Of a DNA stretch of 42,012 nucleotides, positions 33,072 to 40,664 are shown piece by piece. The notes beneath the pieces were generated by a model. It searched no databases, had not been told where the DNA came from, and worked only from the letters and a program-made list of their open reading frames with translations. Each line of letters opens with the position of its first letter. Position 1 is the stretch's first letter. A program made the translations under genes and the position numbers. This DNA comes from Moraxella lacunata. Lineage in GTDB: Bacteria > Pseudomonadota > Gammaproteobacteria > Pseudomonadales > Moraxellaceae. The stretch is from positions 19,765 to 61,776 of the forward strand of contig NZ_MXAN01000012.1 of assembly GCF_002027545.1 (NCBI RefSeq), given 5' to 3'.

Positions 33072-33926
33072 ATGCCCGAATTACCCGAAGTTGAAACAAC
33101 CAAAGCCAGCCTTGCCCCACTCATCGGTCAGCGTGTCAGCGACATTTACACGTCCGCTCATCGCTTGCGTGAAGTGATACCAGACGACCTAGACGAGCTT
33201 ATCGGGGCGAAACTTGTGCGTGTGGTTCGCCGTGCCAAATATCTACTGCTTGATTTTAATAAAAACGGCTCACCATTACGCCTGCTCATTCACCTAGGCA
33301 TGTCAGGCAGTCTGCAACAACATGACTCCCTTGCCCCACGCAAGCATGACCACGTCATCTTTGGCTTTGATGACTCATCGGTGCGTCTGCATTATCATGA
33401 CCCCAGGCGTTTTGGCATGGTGATGTGGGCAGATGATGCCGAGCGTTATCTTGACAAACTCGGGGTAGAGCCTTTGGATGATGCCTTTGATGCTGACTAT
33501 CTGCACGGGCTGATTCACAAAAACCCCAAGCGCCCCATCGCCCGCCCCATCAAATCCGTCATCATGGAGCAGTCCATCGTGGTTGGTGTGGGTAACATCT
33601 ACGCCGTGGAGAGCCTGTTCATGTCAGGCGTACACCCTGCCACGCCTGCCCATCAGATAGATAAAGACAAGATGGCTGTACTGGTCGATAACATCAAGGC
33701 GATACTCGCTCGCTCCATCGAACAAGGCGGGTCAAGTCTTCGGGACTTTACCGTAGGGGCGGGCAAAACGGGCTATTTTCAACAAATCCTACTGGCTTAT
33801 GGACGAGCAGGTGAGCCATGTACGGCATGCCAAGAGATTTTGGAAAACATTAAAATCGGTGGGCGAGCCAGTGTGTACTGCCCGAGCTGTCAGCCACTTG
33901 ACCCAGCTGTTAACCCCACTGTTTAA
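33072..33926 (+). CDS. mutM: Formamidopyrimidine-DNA glycosylase
   Basis: MutM (Fpg) removes 8-oxoguanine and ring-opened purines and nicks the abasic site. The 284-residue product starts MPELPEVETT, giving catalytic Pro2 and Glu3 after Met removal. It has RRAKYLLLDF with the conserved Lys, LHYHDPRRFG, the helix-two-turn-helix VVGVGNIYAVESLF, and a C-terminal zinc finger GEPCTACQEI ... VYCPSCQ. The tail after the finger is slightly extended. The gene stands alone. Confidence 0.96.
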   Translation: MPELPEVETTKASLAPLIGQRVSDIYTSAHRLREVIPDDLDELIGAKLVRVVRRAKYLLLDFNKNGSPLRLLIHLGMSGSLQQHDSLAPRKHDHVIFGFDDSSVRLHYHDPRRFGMVMWADDAERYLDKLGVEPLDDAFDADYLHGLIHKNPKRPIARPIKSVIMEQSIVVGVGNIYAVESLFMSGVHPATPAHQIDKDKMAVLVDNIKAILARSIEQGGSSLRDFTVGAGKTGYFQQILLAYGRAGEPCTACQEILENIKIGGRASVYCPSCQPLDPAVNPTV

Positions 33927-33943
33927 TTCAACTGTTTAATTCA
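33918..33943. repeat. 13-bp exact tandem duplication overlapping the mutM stop
   Basis: The unit actgtttaattca occurs twice and the mutM stop codon lies in the first copy. Confidence 0.7.
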
Positions 33944-34118
33944 TTAGCTTTTAGCAATCATTGGGCATCGCCAAATGTTACCGATTTGTTTACCCCTTGT
34001 CGGAAAATTTTACCGTCCACCCACTTTCTGGCAAAATAGGCTTGATAATATGGGCGGAACTTGTTTTAATAATAGCATAAATCTATCTTGGGCAAATCGC
34101 CCCCATTAGGATACTCTC

Positions 34119-34526
34119 ATGAAAATCAAACACACTTTATTGGCACTGACTGCCACCGCCCTTATCAGCACCACCGCTCACGCTGCCATCGAGATTGATG
34201 AAGAGCATTTTGGTCCTACCTATGGCTCTGCGGTGCTTGATATTACCGTTGCCAAACCATTACAGTTGGTTGGTGCGGTTGCAGGCACAGCACTTCATGC
34301 GGTAGGCTTACCATTTTCTATGGCATCAGGTAGCGTGGAGAGTTCTTATGAGACTTTGGTTGTCAAGCCTTGGTCGGCACTCTCTCGCTGTGTGGGCTGT
34401 ACCGAAGCCTATGACAACTATCGTAACGCCAACGAAGTAAACCCTAACGAAGTACGTATCGTTGTGGACAGACCTTCTGAGATTATCATCAATACCGACC
34501 AAAATGTGGTTGTAAACCCACGTTGA
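34119..34526 (+). CDS. Small exported protein of unknown function
   Basis: The 135-residue product has a clear signal peptide (KHTLLALTATALISTTAHA-A, cut near residue 22). The mature part has a hydrophobic stretch AKPLQLVGAVAGTALHAVGLPFS that could associate with membrane, a CVGC motif (possible disulfide or metal site, about residues 91-94), and a C-terminal strand-rich segment RIVVDRPSEIIINTDQNVVVNPR. I do not recognise a characterised family. AGGA precedes the ATG. It is monocistronic with its own terminator. Confidence 0.8.
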   Translation: MKIKHTLLALTATALISTTAHAAIEIDEEHFGPTYGSAVLDITVAKPLQLVGAVAGTALHAVGLPFSMASGSVESSYETLVVKPWSALSRCVGCTEAYDNYRNANEVNPNEVRIVVDRPSEIIINTDQNVVVNPR

Positions 34527-34561
34527 TTGATGGCTGATTTTTTACTTGTTTTTGTTTCTCC

Positions 34562-34596
34562 AACCTATTTACCGCCCTTTGGTAAATAGGTTTTTT
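34562..34596 (+). terminator. Rho-independent terminator after the exported protein gene
   Basis: aacctatttacc and ggtaaataggtt form a perfect 12-bp stem followed by T residues. Confidence 0.85.
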
Positions 34597-34699
34597 ATTT
34601 GGATATCAAAGTGATAATATGGCAAACTTTACAAATCAAAGCCCTTATATAAAATTGCCCAATCCATACAGACTGGGCGATTTTTAGATTTCTTGTTTA

Positions 34700-35359
34700 T
34701 TAGGGAGTTTCTTGTTTTTTACGCCATGATTGCCATAGGCTTTCATGTTGGATTTTGGGAACTTTTAAGGTGATGGTGTTAGATAGCATGTCATGCACCG
34801 CAAGCCCCCGAGTATTGAACGCACAAAACAGATAATTAAACAAAAACCCCAGCATGGCACTCATCAGCACCGCCAGTCGTGAGCCGTGTAGCACCCCACC
34901 GATGGTCGCACAGAGTATGGGCAGTAGGCAGGCACTGATGATACGGCGAGTGCTTTGTACCCACGTCAGCAGATGTCCTGCGTTATCCACTGTCTTTAAT
35001 CGCCATGTCTGCATGCCGAGCGTCTGCCCTGATTTTCGCCAAAACAGTCCATAAAAACCTATCAAGGTCAGCACAAACAGCGGTGTCATGACCCCATTTT
35101 GATACCAAGTTGGCAGTCTTTGGGCGTGTGCCGAGTCCGTCCCCACTTCCATAAACAACAGCGTACCGACCACCGCCCCAATCGTCCCCACCAAAAACAA
35201 CATCGCCAATATCAACATGCCATCATATAGTAGTGCCGTCACTCGCACCAAGGGTTTGGCGATGGCAGGTAGCTCATCAGGGTCTACCTGTATGGGCTTG
35301 TCTTCGCTGTGTGTCTTAGTTGATGGACGGGGTTTTGGGGTTTTGTTTTTTTTAGCCAT
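34700..35359 (-). CDS. RDD-family membrane protein
   Basis: The 219-residue product has a charged Lys/Pro-rich N-terminus (about 1-40), the family start LVRVTALLYDGMLILAMLFL with the Arg/Asp pair, and about four membrane helices with GFYGLFWRKSGQTLGMQTWRLKTV between them. RDD proteins are widespread and mostly uncharacterised; some are linked to ion transport. I chose ATG 35359; the frame extends only to a TTG at 35377. It has no operon partner. Confidence 0.85.
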   Translation of the reverse strand: MAKKNKTPKPRPSTKTHSEDKPIQVDPDELPAIAKPLVRVTALLYDGMLILAMLFLVGTIGAVVGTLLFMEVGTDSAHAQRLPTWYQNGVMTPLFVLTLIGFYGLFWRKSGQTLGMQTWRLKTVDNAGHLLTWVQSTRRIISACLLPILCATIGGVLHGSRLAVLMSAMLGFLFNYLFCAFNTRGLAVHDMLSNTITLKVPKIQHESLWQSWRKKQETP

Positions 35360-35403
35360 GGTGATAAATAGAGTCAAAATAGGCTTTATTTTACCATGAC
35401 TTT

Positions 35404-35440
35404 TGGGGCGTGTTGAACATTTATGACACTTTTATGTGTT
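35404..35440. repeat. MITE end fragment
   Basis: tggggcgtgttgaacatt followed by tatgacacttttat matches the left 35 bases of MITE copy 2 (24531) with a few changes. No partner end is found nearby, so it is a solo end. Confidence 0.6.
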
Positions 35441-35726
35441 AAAGTCTTAGGGTGCGATTGTCATTAATACCATTTTATTGGCATTTGATAAAATTTCACG
35501 CTTTCATCCGTCTTACATAAATGACTATTTGACACTTGATACTTCATTACTTAAAATGGTAACTTATTGATTATTTGATAATTATTTTTTGGGTCGTAGG
35601 AGTGAATTGCAATTCGCCCTTGATAAACCAATCATTTATACAAAGTTGAGAATGGCATACTTAATCTCAAAAGCTAAGCCAAACCCTAAATTTATGCCAT
35701 GTCAAACCATCAAATTATCTTTATAA

Positions 35727-35752
35727 ATCCATTTGACAAATCCATTTGACAA
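35727..35752. repeat. 13-bp exact tandem duplication
   Basis: The unit atccatttgacaa occurs twice in direct succession upstream of the tRNA-Arg terminator. Confidence 0.75.
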
Positions 35753-35766
35753 ACCCACACAAACAA

Positions 35767-35798
35767 AAACACCAAAACTTAATCAAGTTTTGGTGTTT
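35767..35798 (-). terminator. Terminator of tRNA-Arg
   Basis: The arms aaacaccaaaactt and aagttttggtgttt form a perfect 14-bp stem around a 4-base loop, 6 bp past the encoded CCA; T-rich sequence follows on the minus strand. Confidence 0.85.
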
Positions 35799-35804
35799 GG
35801 TATA

Positions 35805-35881
35805 TGGCGCACCCGGAGAGATTCGAACTCCCGACCCCTTAGTTCGTAGCCAAGTGCTCTATCCAACTGAGCTACGGGTGC
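35805..35881 (-). tRNA. tRNA-Arg (anticodon ACG)
   Basis: The 77-nt gene on the minus strand starts GCACCCG and pairs with CGGGTGC at the 3' end. It has a D-arm with AGCTCAGTTGGATAGAGC, the anticodon loop CTACGAA (anticodon ACG, read as ICG for CGN codons), the T-loop GTTCGAATC, discriminator G and an encoded CCA. Confidence 0.97.
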
Positions 35882-35929
35882 AGTACAACTGATGTGATTA
35901 TCAATCTTTACCACTCGTTGTGGTGGGCT

Positions 35930-35957
35930 ATTATACATCAAAAATTTAGGATGTCAA
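35930..35957 (-). promoter_or_regulatory. Sigma-70 promoter of tRNA-Arg
   Basis: On the minus strand TTGACA and TATAAT, both perfect, are separated by 16 bp; the -10 lies about 49 bp before the mature tRNA 5' end. Confidence 0.85.
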
Positions 35958-35984
35958 GCCTTTTTATTTATTTTTTAAAATAAA

Positions 35985-36074
35985 TGGCGGTGACGGAGGG
36001 ATTCGAACCCTCGATACAGTTTCCCGTATGCATCCTTAGCAGGGATGTGGTTTCAGCCACTCACCCACGTCACC
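35985..36074 (-). tRNA. tRNA-Ser (anticodon GCT)
   Basis: The 90-nt class II tRNA gene starts GGTGACG and pairs with CGTCACC. It has a long variable arm (ATACGGGAAACTGTAT), the anticodon loop CTGCTAA (GCT, reading AGC/AGU), the T-loop GTTCGAATC, discriminator G and an encoded CCA. Confidence 0.97.
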
Positions 36075-36081
36075 GTTTTGA

Positions 36082-36097
36082 TTGACAAATTTGTCAA
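36082..36097. promoter_or_regulatory. Perfect 16-bp palindrome in the tRNA-Ser leader
   Basis: TTGACAAATTTGTCAA is exactly self-complementary. It lies 8 bp upstream of the mature tRNA-Ser and downstream of its -10, so it is transcribed in the precursor. It could be an operator or simply fold as a leader hairpin. Confidence 0.45.
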
Positions 36098-36112
36098 AAG
36101 CTGTGGGCGATG

Positions 36113-36140
36113 ATTATAGCAAAGTTTGGCAAAAATGCAA
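36113..36140 (-). promoter_or_regulatory. Sigma-70 promoter of tRNA-Ser
   Basis: On the minus strand TTGCAT and TATAAT are separated by 16 bp, with the -10 about 39 bp before the mature tRNA. Confidence 0.75.
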
Positions 36141-36373
36141 GGGGTTTTTTAAATTTTTGCGATAAATTTTTAAAAACCATCAAAAACCCCCACCAAACCC
36201 ATCGCTACACACCATAAAAATTGACCTCTTCATTCCCCACACGCTTTTGCTTGACATATTTTACAAAAAGACAATCCTGCCCCAACAAACCAAACTTATT
36301 TTAGATGATTTGGCAAATCAGTTTGGCAAATGGCTTAGTAAATGACCTGATAAATGGTTTAGTAAACCACTTT

Positions 36374-36406
36374 AAAAATCCCTTGTCATCAAACAAGGGA
36401 TTTTTT
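36374..36406. terminator. Terminator of the AbgT gene
   Basis: aaaaatcccttgt and acaagggattttt form a 13-bp stem about 15 bp past the stop codon, with T-tracts in both orientations. Confidence 0.85.
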
Positions 36407-36420
36407 ATCGTCTAATAAGA

Positions 36421-37992
36421 TTAAGGCGTGTAATAAGTCGCAGCCCCTGGCCCTACGGGCAGACCTAAGGCAAACACCCAAACACAAAACAGCACCGTCC
36501 ACCCCACCAAGAACAAGAGCGAGTACGGAATCATAAGCGACATGAGCGTGCCGACCCCTGTGTCTTTTTTGTAGCGAATCGCCACTGCCATGATAAGCCC
36601 AAAGTAGCTCATCATCGGCGTGATGATGTTGGTACTGCTATCGCCGATACGATAAGCCGCCTGAATCATCTCTGGGGCATAGCCTGTCAGCATGAGCATT
36701 GGCACAAAAATCGGTGCGGTAATCGCCCATTGAGCCGATGCTGAACCTAGCATGAGATTGACAAAGGCACAAATCAAAATAAAGCCCACGAGCAACAAAG
36801 GTCCTGTCAACCCAATGTCATTTAGGAAATTTGCCCCTGATACCGCCATGACCGAACCGATGTTTGACCAATTAAAAAAGGCGGTAAACTGAGCGGCAAA
36901 GAACACCAGCACGATGTACATACTAAGCGAACTCATGGCAGCACTCATGGCATTTACCACATCATCATTGGTCTTGATGGTGCCTGTAATCTTACCATAC
37001 ACAATCCCTGGAATGGCAAAGAACACAAAAATAAACACCACAATTCCATGCAAAAAAGGCGACCCTGCCACAAGACCTGTTGTAGGATGCCTTAAAATCC
37101 CATCGGCAGGCACAATCGTCCACGCAAGCAGCAAGCAAAAAATCAACATGGACACGCCCGACCAAAGCAGTCCCTTTTTCTCCAAAGCAGTCAGTCTCTC
37201 TACCTTAGTATCAAGTACGCTTGGGTCATCGGCATCATCAGGATTGTATTTACCCAAAGATGGTTCTACGATTTTTTCGGTAACAAAGTAGCCAATGCCA
37301 CTCACCAAAAATGTGCTCACCGCCATAAAATACCAGTTGGCTTCTGCACCCACGACATACTCAGGGTCAATGATGCGTGCCGCTTCTTGACTGATGCCCG
37401 ACAGCAGTGGGTCAACCGTACCAAGGAGTAAATTGGCACTATACCCACCCGACACACCTGCAAAGGCAGCAGCAAGCCCTGCCAATGGATGCCTGCCCAA
37501 TGAATGAAAAATCATCGCCGCCAATGGAATTAGCACCACATAGCCAAGCTCTGAGGCGGTGTTTGACATGATGCCTGTAAAGACCACCACAAAAGTTACC
37601 ATCTTTGGTGGAGCGTTCATGACAAGCCCACGCAAAGCTGCTGAAATCATGCCTGAACGCTCAGCAATTCCCACCCCCAGCAAGGCGACAAGCACCGTCC
37701 CAAGTGGTATAAATCCTGTAAAGTTGGATACCAGATTTTCAACAATCTTAGCAAGTCCATCACCATTTAAGAGATTGACAACATAAATCATGCCATCTTC
37801 GCCACGCCCCTTAGCACCCTCTGGACGTGGATCAACCACCGACACGCCCATCATTGACAAAATGGCAGACGCTACAAGCAGAATGACCGACATCCATACA
37901 AATAAAATGGCAGGGTGTGGCAACAGATTGCCAAGCCATTCCACACCTCTTAAAAATCTCTGCATTTGAGAAGATATTGCTTTTTCTTGCAT
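36421..37992 (-). CDS. AbgT-family transporter (MtrF-like)
   Basis: AbgT proteins are inner-membrane transporters; characterised members take up p-aminobenzoyl-glutamate or export sulfonamides and p-aminobenzoate. The 523-residue length equals that of MtrF/AbgT. Family segments include MQRFLRGVEWLGNLLPHPAILFVWM, GFIPLGTVLVALLGVGIAERSG, the hairpin segment GVSGGYSANLLLGTVDPLLSGISQEAA, and GSASAQWAITAPIFVPMLML ... YRIGDSSTNIITPMMSYFGLIM. There are about ten membrane helices. AAGGAAAGG precedes the ATG. No abgAB hydrolase or mtrCDE efflux genes are adjacent, so the direction and substrate are open. Confidence 0.9.
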   Translation of the reverse strand: MQEKAISSQMQRFLRGVEWLGNLLPHPAILFVWMSVILLVASAILSMMGVSVVDPRPEGAKGRGEDGMIYVVNLLNGDGLAKIVENLVSNFTGFIPLGTVLVALLGVGIAERSGMISAALRGLVMNAPPKMVTFVVVFTGIMSNTASELGYVVLIPLAAMIFHSLGRHPLAGLAAAFAGVSGGYSANLLLGTVDPLLSGISQEAARIIDPEYVVGAEANWYFMAVSTFLVSGIGYFVTEKIVEPSLGKYNPDDADDPSVLDTKVERLTALEKKGLLWSGVSMLIFCLLLAWTIVPADGILRHPTTGLVAGSPFLHGIVVFIFVFFAIPGIVYGKITGTIKTNDDVVNAMSAAMSSLSMYIVLVFFAAQFTAFFNWSNIGSVMAVSGANFLNDIGLTGPLLLVGFILICAFVNLMLGSASAQWAITAPIFVPMLMLTGYAPEMIQAAYRIGDSSTNIITPMMSYFGLIMAVAIRYKKDTGVGTLMSLMIPYSLLFLVGWTVLFCVWVFALGLPVGPGAATYYTP

Positions 37993-38523
37993 AACCTTTC
38001 CTTTTTAAAAAACCCAATAAAATGCAATCTTATCAAGTAGTTAGATAATAAATAAAAAGTGCCATCATTTAGCACGATTGTTAAATCACAATTTAGTAAT
38101 AAAAACAAACATTTTGGTACATATTGTATCAAAATGTTTGTTTCAAGTTTTTAAAATCTAAGATAAAATCACAGAAAAATTCATACTTTTAAACATGCTG
38201 ATGAATCATGTCATCACAATCCCAAATCTGCGATGAATACTTAACTTTTGGATTACATTAGCTTACATTGTAATGACTTGTAAAATCAGTGCTGTTGATG
38301 CTTAGTTTATGACATTTCATCTGTATTTTATTGCATAAGACCTGATATCAGCTAGAATAAGTTTAGTATCAAAAGTTTAGTATCAATTTGTTTTGGTTTT
38401 AAATAAATTTGTTTTGGTTTTAAATAAACGATGAGTTGATTTAAATCTTAATTTAAACACACTCATACCATGCTTAATCTATATCATTACCATCCACCCA
38501 TCATTTAATCCATGGAGTATCTT
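37993..38523. other. Intergenic region between the AbgT gene and the HMA-like gene, 531 bp
   Basis: AT-rich, containing divergent promoters for both genes and two adjacent exact tandem duplications (38359-38386 and 38385-38426). No reading frame is convincing. Confidence 0.55.
38359..38426. repeat. Two adjoining tandem duplications (14-bp and 21-bp units)
   Basis: The unit aagtttagtatcaa occurs twice (38359-38372, 38373-38386). It runs straight into a 21-bp unit beginning aatttgttttggtttt, also twice (38385-38405, 38406-38426). They lie 97-165 bp before the start of the HMA-like gene and could alter promoter spacing. Confidence 0.85.
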
Positions 38524-38706
38524 ATGTCTCAATCTCAATTTAACCTAACTGTTGCTGACCAAGCTGCCGCTGATGCTTTGGTTGCCAAAACCGAAAATAT
38601 CGCTGGTGTTAAGTTTGTCAATATCAACGTTGAAAAAGGCACTGTGGTTGTCACTCACGGTGATGACTTTGATGAAGCTGCTTTTAAAACTGCCATTGGC
38701 ATCTAA
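38524..38706 (+). CDS. 60-residue HMA-like protein lacking the CxxC metal site
   Basis: The product MSQSQFNLTVADQAAADALV... has the beta-alpha-beta-beta-alpha-beta pattern of heavy-metal-associated (ferredoxin-like) domains: FNLTVADQAAADALVAKTENIAGVKFVNINVEKGTVVVTHGDDFDEAAFKTAIGI. The metal-binding CxxC expected after the first strand is absent, and the protein has no Cys at all. Metal chaperone activity is thus unlikely unless His takes part. I chose ATG 38524 because GGAG lies 6 bases upstream; an ATG at 38512 overlaps that site. It is monocistronic with its own terminator. Acidic and cytoplasmic. Confidence 0.75.
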   Translation: MSQSQFNLTVADQAAADALVAKTENIAGVKFVNINVEKGTVVVTHGDDFDEAAFKTAIGI

Positions 38707-38736
38707 GCACTCTCTGCTTTGAAAATCCCTTATATT

Positions 38737-38769
38737 AAAAATCCTTTGTATCATACGAAGGATTTTTTA
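38737..38769. terminator. Terminator between the HMA-like gene and tsaC
   Basis: aaaatcctttgta and tacgaaggattttt form a stem of about 12 bp with one G-T pair and a T-run, between convergent genes. Confidence 0.8.
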
Positions 38770-38793
38770 TTGAAATCAAAATTGAAATCAAAA

Positions 38794-39405
38794 TCATCGC
38801 ACCACTTCTCCTGTGTTGGCGTTGATGATTTGGCTGGGTTTGTCATAACCTAGCGTATCACCCAACAGATAATACACACCATCACCAAAATAATCCCACG
38901 CCATGCAAAAATCACGAGCAGGAGCTTGCCCACCAATATTACAACTGGTAGAGAGCAAAAACCCAAAAGGATTGCCGGTGTCATTGGCAGCAAACAAATC
39001 ACATAGGGCGGCGATTTTGGGATGATGAATCACCCGAATGCCAAGGTTCTCATGCTTGCCACGCACACACGGGGGGATATAAACCCCATCAGGAATATCA
39101 AACAGCCATGTACTCGCCTGCTGTCTGTCATCGACACACGCCCAGCTTTTGATGATGTCATCTTGGCGAGCCTTTGGTAGATTTTTTAAAAATACATCAA
39201 TGCATGATTTGTCAGAAGTCAGTACAATCACGCCTTTTTCGGCAGGGCGTTGTTTTAGAGCAAGCAGTCTGTTTACCGCCTGCACATCAAAAGCATGACA
39301 GCCTAGCCCCCATACACTCTCAGTGGGATAAGCCAAAATCCTACCCTGCTTGACCCATTCATACGCCACATCAACGCTATCGGTGACATACTCACGCCCG
39401 CTCAT
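38794..39405 (-). CDS. tsaC: L-threonylcarbamoyladenylate synthase (TsaC/YrdC)
   Basis: TsaC makes threonylcarbamoyl-AMP for the t6A modification of ANN-decoding tRNAs. The 203-residue product has the YrdC core: GRILAYPTESVWGLGCHA, LLALKQRPAEKGVIVLTSD, DGVYIPPCVRGKHENLGIRVIHHP and FGFLLSTSCNIGGQAPARD. It resembles the shorter TsaC type without a Sua5 domain. I chose ATG 39405; the frame extends only to a TTG at 39417. Its start overlaps the end of dprA by 14 bp, so the two are co-translated; the dprA-tsaC pairing is conserved in gammaproteobacteria. Confidence 0.92.
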   Translation of the reverse strand: MSGREYVTDSVDVAYEWVKQGRILAYPTESVWGLGCHAFDVQAVNRLLALKQRPAEKGVIVLTSDKSCIDVFLKNLPKARQDDIIKSWACVDDRQQASTWLFDIPDGVYIPPCVRGKHENLGIRVIHHPKIAALCDLFAANDTGNPFGFLLSTSCNIGGQAPARDFCMAWDYFGDGVYYLLGDTLGYDKPSQIINANTGEVVR

Positions 39406-40555
39406 AACGACCCCCAACCACCTTTACCACACCAAGCATTTCAAGCTCCAACAAAGACGCCAGCAACGTCCCAACATCTAGTGCCGTCGCCATAACAAGC
39501 GTATCTAAGTCTGCGGGCTGACCAGAGAGCTTATCAAACACGCCTTGTAGATGAGATGGGATAACAACTGGTGCGGGTACAGGGGGTTTTTCATGAGTAT
39601 TATCAAGTGCTAAGACACCCCGAGAGAAGGTTTTGGGCAGGGCATTATAACCTGTCACGCTCTCACTTAGCTCATCGATAATCTGACTGGGGTGGTAGAT
39701 AAGGGTCGCCCCTTCACGAATGAGATGATGACAACCTTCGGCATTAACATTATCAATGGAGCTGGGCACGGCAAAGACTTGCTTGCCTTGTTCGGCGGTC
39801 AGGCGGGCGGTAATGAGTGAACCACTGGCAATAGCAGCTTCGGTAACCAGCGTAGCAAGCGACAGCCCAGCCACCAAACGGTTACGGCGTGGAAAGTTGT
39901 GCTTGGTGGCGGGCGTGGCAGGCAGTAGCTCGCTGATGAGACAACCGCCGTCATTGATAATCTGAGCATACAGAGCGTTGTGGTTCTTAGGATAGCACAC
40001 ATCAATGCCCGTTCCCATTACCCCAACTGTCTGCCCACGCCCACCTGACAACCCACCCAAATGTGCCGCCCTATCAACACCGCCTGCCAATCCGCTGGTC
40101 ACAGTCAGCCCCTGATAAGCCAGATATTCTGCCATATTAAACGTCATCTGATAAGCAAACTCTGTGGGCTGACGACTGCCGACGATTGCCACCTGCCTAT
40201 CTGACAAGCGTGCCACATCTCCCCGATAAAACAGTACTGGTGGTGGGTCGTACATCTGTCTTAGCATCTCAGGATAACGCTCATCATCCATCAAAAGCAC
40301 CCCGTACGTCCCACGCCCTGCTTCGTCATGCAGTCTATCCACCATCGCCATGACATCATCAACATCCTGCCATCTTTTGATGTGGGCATTATGCACACCA
40401 AGCTCTTGCCACGCCCCAAGCTCTGCTGACAGTGCCTGTTTTGCATCACCAAATTGTTCGGTCAATTTATAAAAGGCAGTCAAAGATGTGTTTACCACAT
40501 ACCACAAGGCAAGTGTGGCGGATGTCTCATTTAGTGATTGGTATCTCATAATCAT
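39392..40555 (-). CDS. dprA: DNA processing protein DprA
   Basis: DprA protects incoming single-stranded DNA and loads RecA during natural transformation, a trait M. catarrhalis is known for. The 387-residue product has an N-terminal SAM-like segment (about 1-110) and a Rossmann domain. Conserved motifs are VAIVGSRQPTEF, TVTSGLAGGVDRAAH, GVMGTGIDVCYPKNH, FPRRNRLVAGLSLATLVTEAAIASGSLITA and the GATLI segment. A C-terminal winged-helix domain (about 325-385) follows. The frame opens with ATG ATT ATG, so the start could be two codons later. tsaC overlaps its end. Confidence 0.94.
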   Translation of the reverse strand: MIMRYQSLNETSATLALWYVVNTSLTAFYKLTEQFGDAKQALSAELGAWQELGVHNAHIKRWQDVDDVMAMVDRLHDEAGRGTYGVLLMDDERYPEMLRQMYDPPPVLFYRGDVARLSDRQVAIVGSRQPTEFAYQMTFNMAEYLAYQGLTVTSGLAGGVDRAAHLGGLSGGRGQTVGVMGTGIDVCYPKNHNALYAQIINDGGCLISELLPATPATKHNFPRRNRLVAGLSLATLVTEAAIASGSLITARLTAEQGKQVFAVPSSIDNVNAEGCHHLIREGATLIYHPSQIIDELSESVTGYNALPKTFSRGVLALDNTHEKPPVPAPVVIPSHLQGVFDKLSGQPADLDTLVMATALDVGTLLASLLELEMLGVVKVVGGRYERA

Positions 40556-40623
40556 TACTTGTTTTTATCTTAGATGGCATTATACCACCACCGCCTTTTT
40601 TGTAAAATTTCATTGACAAAATA

Positions 40624-40652
40624 AAATTGCCAATACAGTGTACTGGCAATTT
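40624..40652 (-). terminator. Hairpin after the LysM gene
   Basis: aaattgcca and tggcaattt form a 9-bp stem 13 bp past the LysM gene stop; a moderate T-run follows on the minus strand. Confidence 0.65.
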
Positions 40653-40664
40653 GAAAATAAAAAC

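Larger units (their letters stand above)
35360..35804. other. Intergenic region between the RDD gene and tRNA-Arg, 445 bp
   Basis: It contains a MITE fragment (35404-35440), a short palindromic word around gaattgcaattcg (35604-35616), an exact 13-bp tandem duplication (35727-35752) and the tRNA-Arg terminator (35767-35798). No gene is supported. Confidence 0.6.
36075..36420. other. Intergenic region between tRNA-Ser and the AbgT gene, 346 bp
   Basis: It carries the tRNA-Ser promoter, a perfect 16-bp palindrome (36082-36097), a stretch of degenerate tttggcaaat / ttagtaaa repeats (about 36307-36370) and the AbgT terminator. No gene is supported. Confidence 0.55.
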
